From Butyrivibrio sp. (GTDB taxonomy: Bacteria; Bacillota_A; Clostridia; Lachnospirales; Lachnospiraceae), in NCBI RefSeq assembly GCF_024699075.1, contig NZ_JAILQF010000285.1, forward strand, positions 1 to 6,344: a DNA stretch of 6,344 nt, given 5' to 3'. Below, one piece after another: positions 6,306 to 6,344 of the stretch (within the stretch, counting starts at the first letter, position 1; each line of letters starts with the position of its first letter). The notes under the pieces were generated by a model that did no database searches, had not been told where the DNA came from, and was given only the letters and a program-made list of their open reading frames with translations. The position numbers and the translations under genes were made by a program.

Positions 6306-6344
6306 GACGAAGTAGATAAATTCATAGACAAGTAATTTGGTTAA

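Larger units (their letters stand above)
6088..6344. other. Gene-free stretch upstream of priA
   Basis: These 257 bases are AT-rich and contain no open frame I can defend as a gene. The longest plus-strand frame near the right edge is about 37 codons, lacks an ATG and a ribosome binding site, and ends at TGA 6304-6306. The stretch holds the priA ribosome binding site (AAGGA, 6097-6093), a hairpin at 6267-6305, a direct 8-bp repeat AAGGATAT (6241-6248 and 6261-6268), and a weak promoter candidate. The coaBC gene that often precedes priA in Bacillus is not seen within the window. Confidence 0.6.

Noticed and set aside
6195..6306. 37-codon plus-strand frame ending IQGYKIEGNVIIVEIL
   Set aside because: It has no ATG, only a GTG/TTG without a Shine-Dalgarno sequence, and its end overlaps the hairpin at 6267-6305. 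It is too short to support as a gene.
6183..6335. Possible decayed gene on the plus strand: a frame beginning MENEDSYLVC and, in the same frame after stops, YEGYGFIYKDIKS and RFYDEVDKFIDK
   Set aside because: Three in-frame stops interrupt it within about 150 bp, no family is recognisable, and AT-rich spacer DNA gives such short stretches by chance. A translated search with sequence from beyond the right edge would decide.
1..6344. Riboswitch, tRNA, CRISPR array, insertion sequence or defence system
   Set aside because: The spacers are too short (100, 123 and 257 bp) for most of these, no regularly spaced repeats or terminal inverted repeats with a transposase are present, and all long frames are housekeeping genes. 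The window does not show an undescribed multi-gene system.

Overview
The window looks like a chromosomal housekeeping segment from a low-to-moderate GC anaerobic Firmicute, most likely a Lachnospiraceae-type Clostridium relative (Butyrivibrio/Roseburia-like). The reasons are the AT-rich third positions with frequent ATA (Ile) and AGA (Arg) codons, the clear AGGAGG-type ribosome binding sites, and protein signatures such as the PriA stretch GSTMYAALKTVLP and the RsmB stretch SRDLTEFK. The genus assignment is an inference; no ribosomal marker is present.

All five genes lie on the minus strand, so the order of transcription runs from high to low coordinates. It is: an apparently gene-free stretch (6344-6088); priA, primosomal helicase (6087-3703); a 123-bp spacer with a weak terminator-like hairpin and a plausible promoter; def, peptide deformylase (3579-3088); fmt, methionyl-tRNA formyltransferase (3088-2159), joined to def by a TGATG stop/start overlap; a 100-bp spacer with a long-range inverted repeat and a plausible promoter; a YugP-family membrane zinc metallopeptidase (2058-1354); and rsmB, 16S rRNA m5C967 methyltransferase (from 1361), which overlaps the peptidase by 8 bp and runs off the left edge of the window just short of its expected C-terminus.

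The order priA-def-fmt-rsmB is the familiar Firmicutes arrangement linking replication restart with translation initiation and ribosome maturation. fmt formylates the initiator Met-tRNA, def removes the formyl group from nascent chains, and rsmB modifies the ribosomal decoding region. The notable departure from the Bacillus order is the membrane metallopeptidase inserted between fmt and rsmB and apparently translationally coupled to rsmB.

I see no mobile element, CRISPR array, tRNA, rRNA, phage or defence gene, and no convincing new system. The points worth a second look are small: a structured intergenic repeat between fmt and the peptidase, a 15-bp imperfect hairpin upstream of priA, extra hydrophilic segments inside PriA and RsmB, and an Asp-to-Glu change in the deformylase HEXXH motif.
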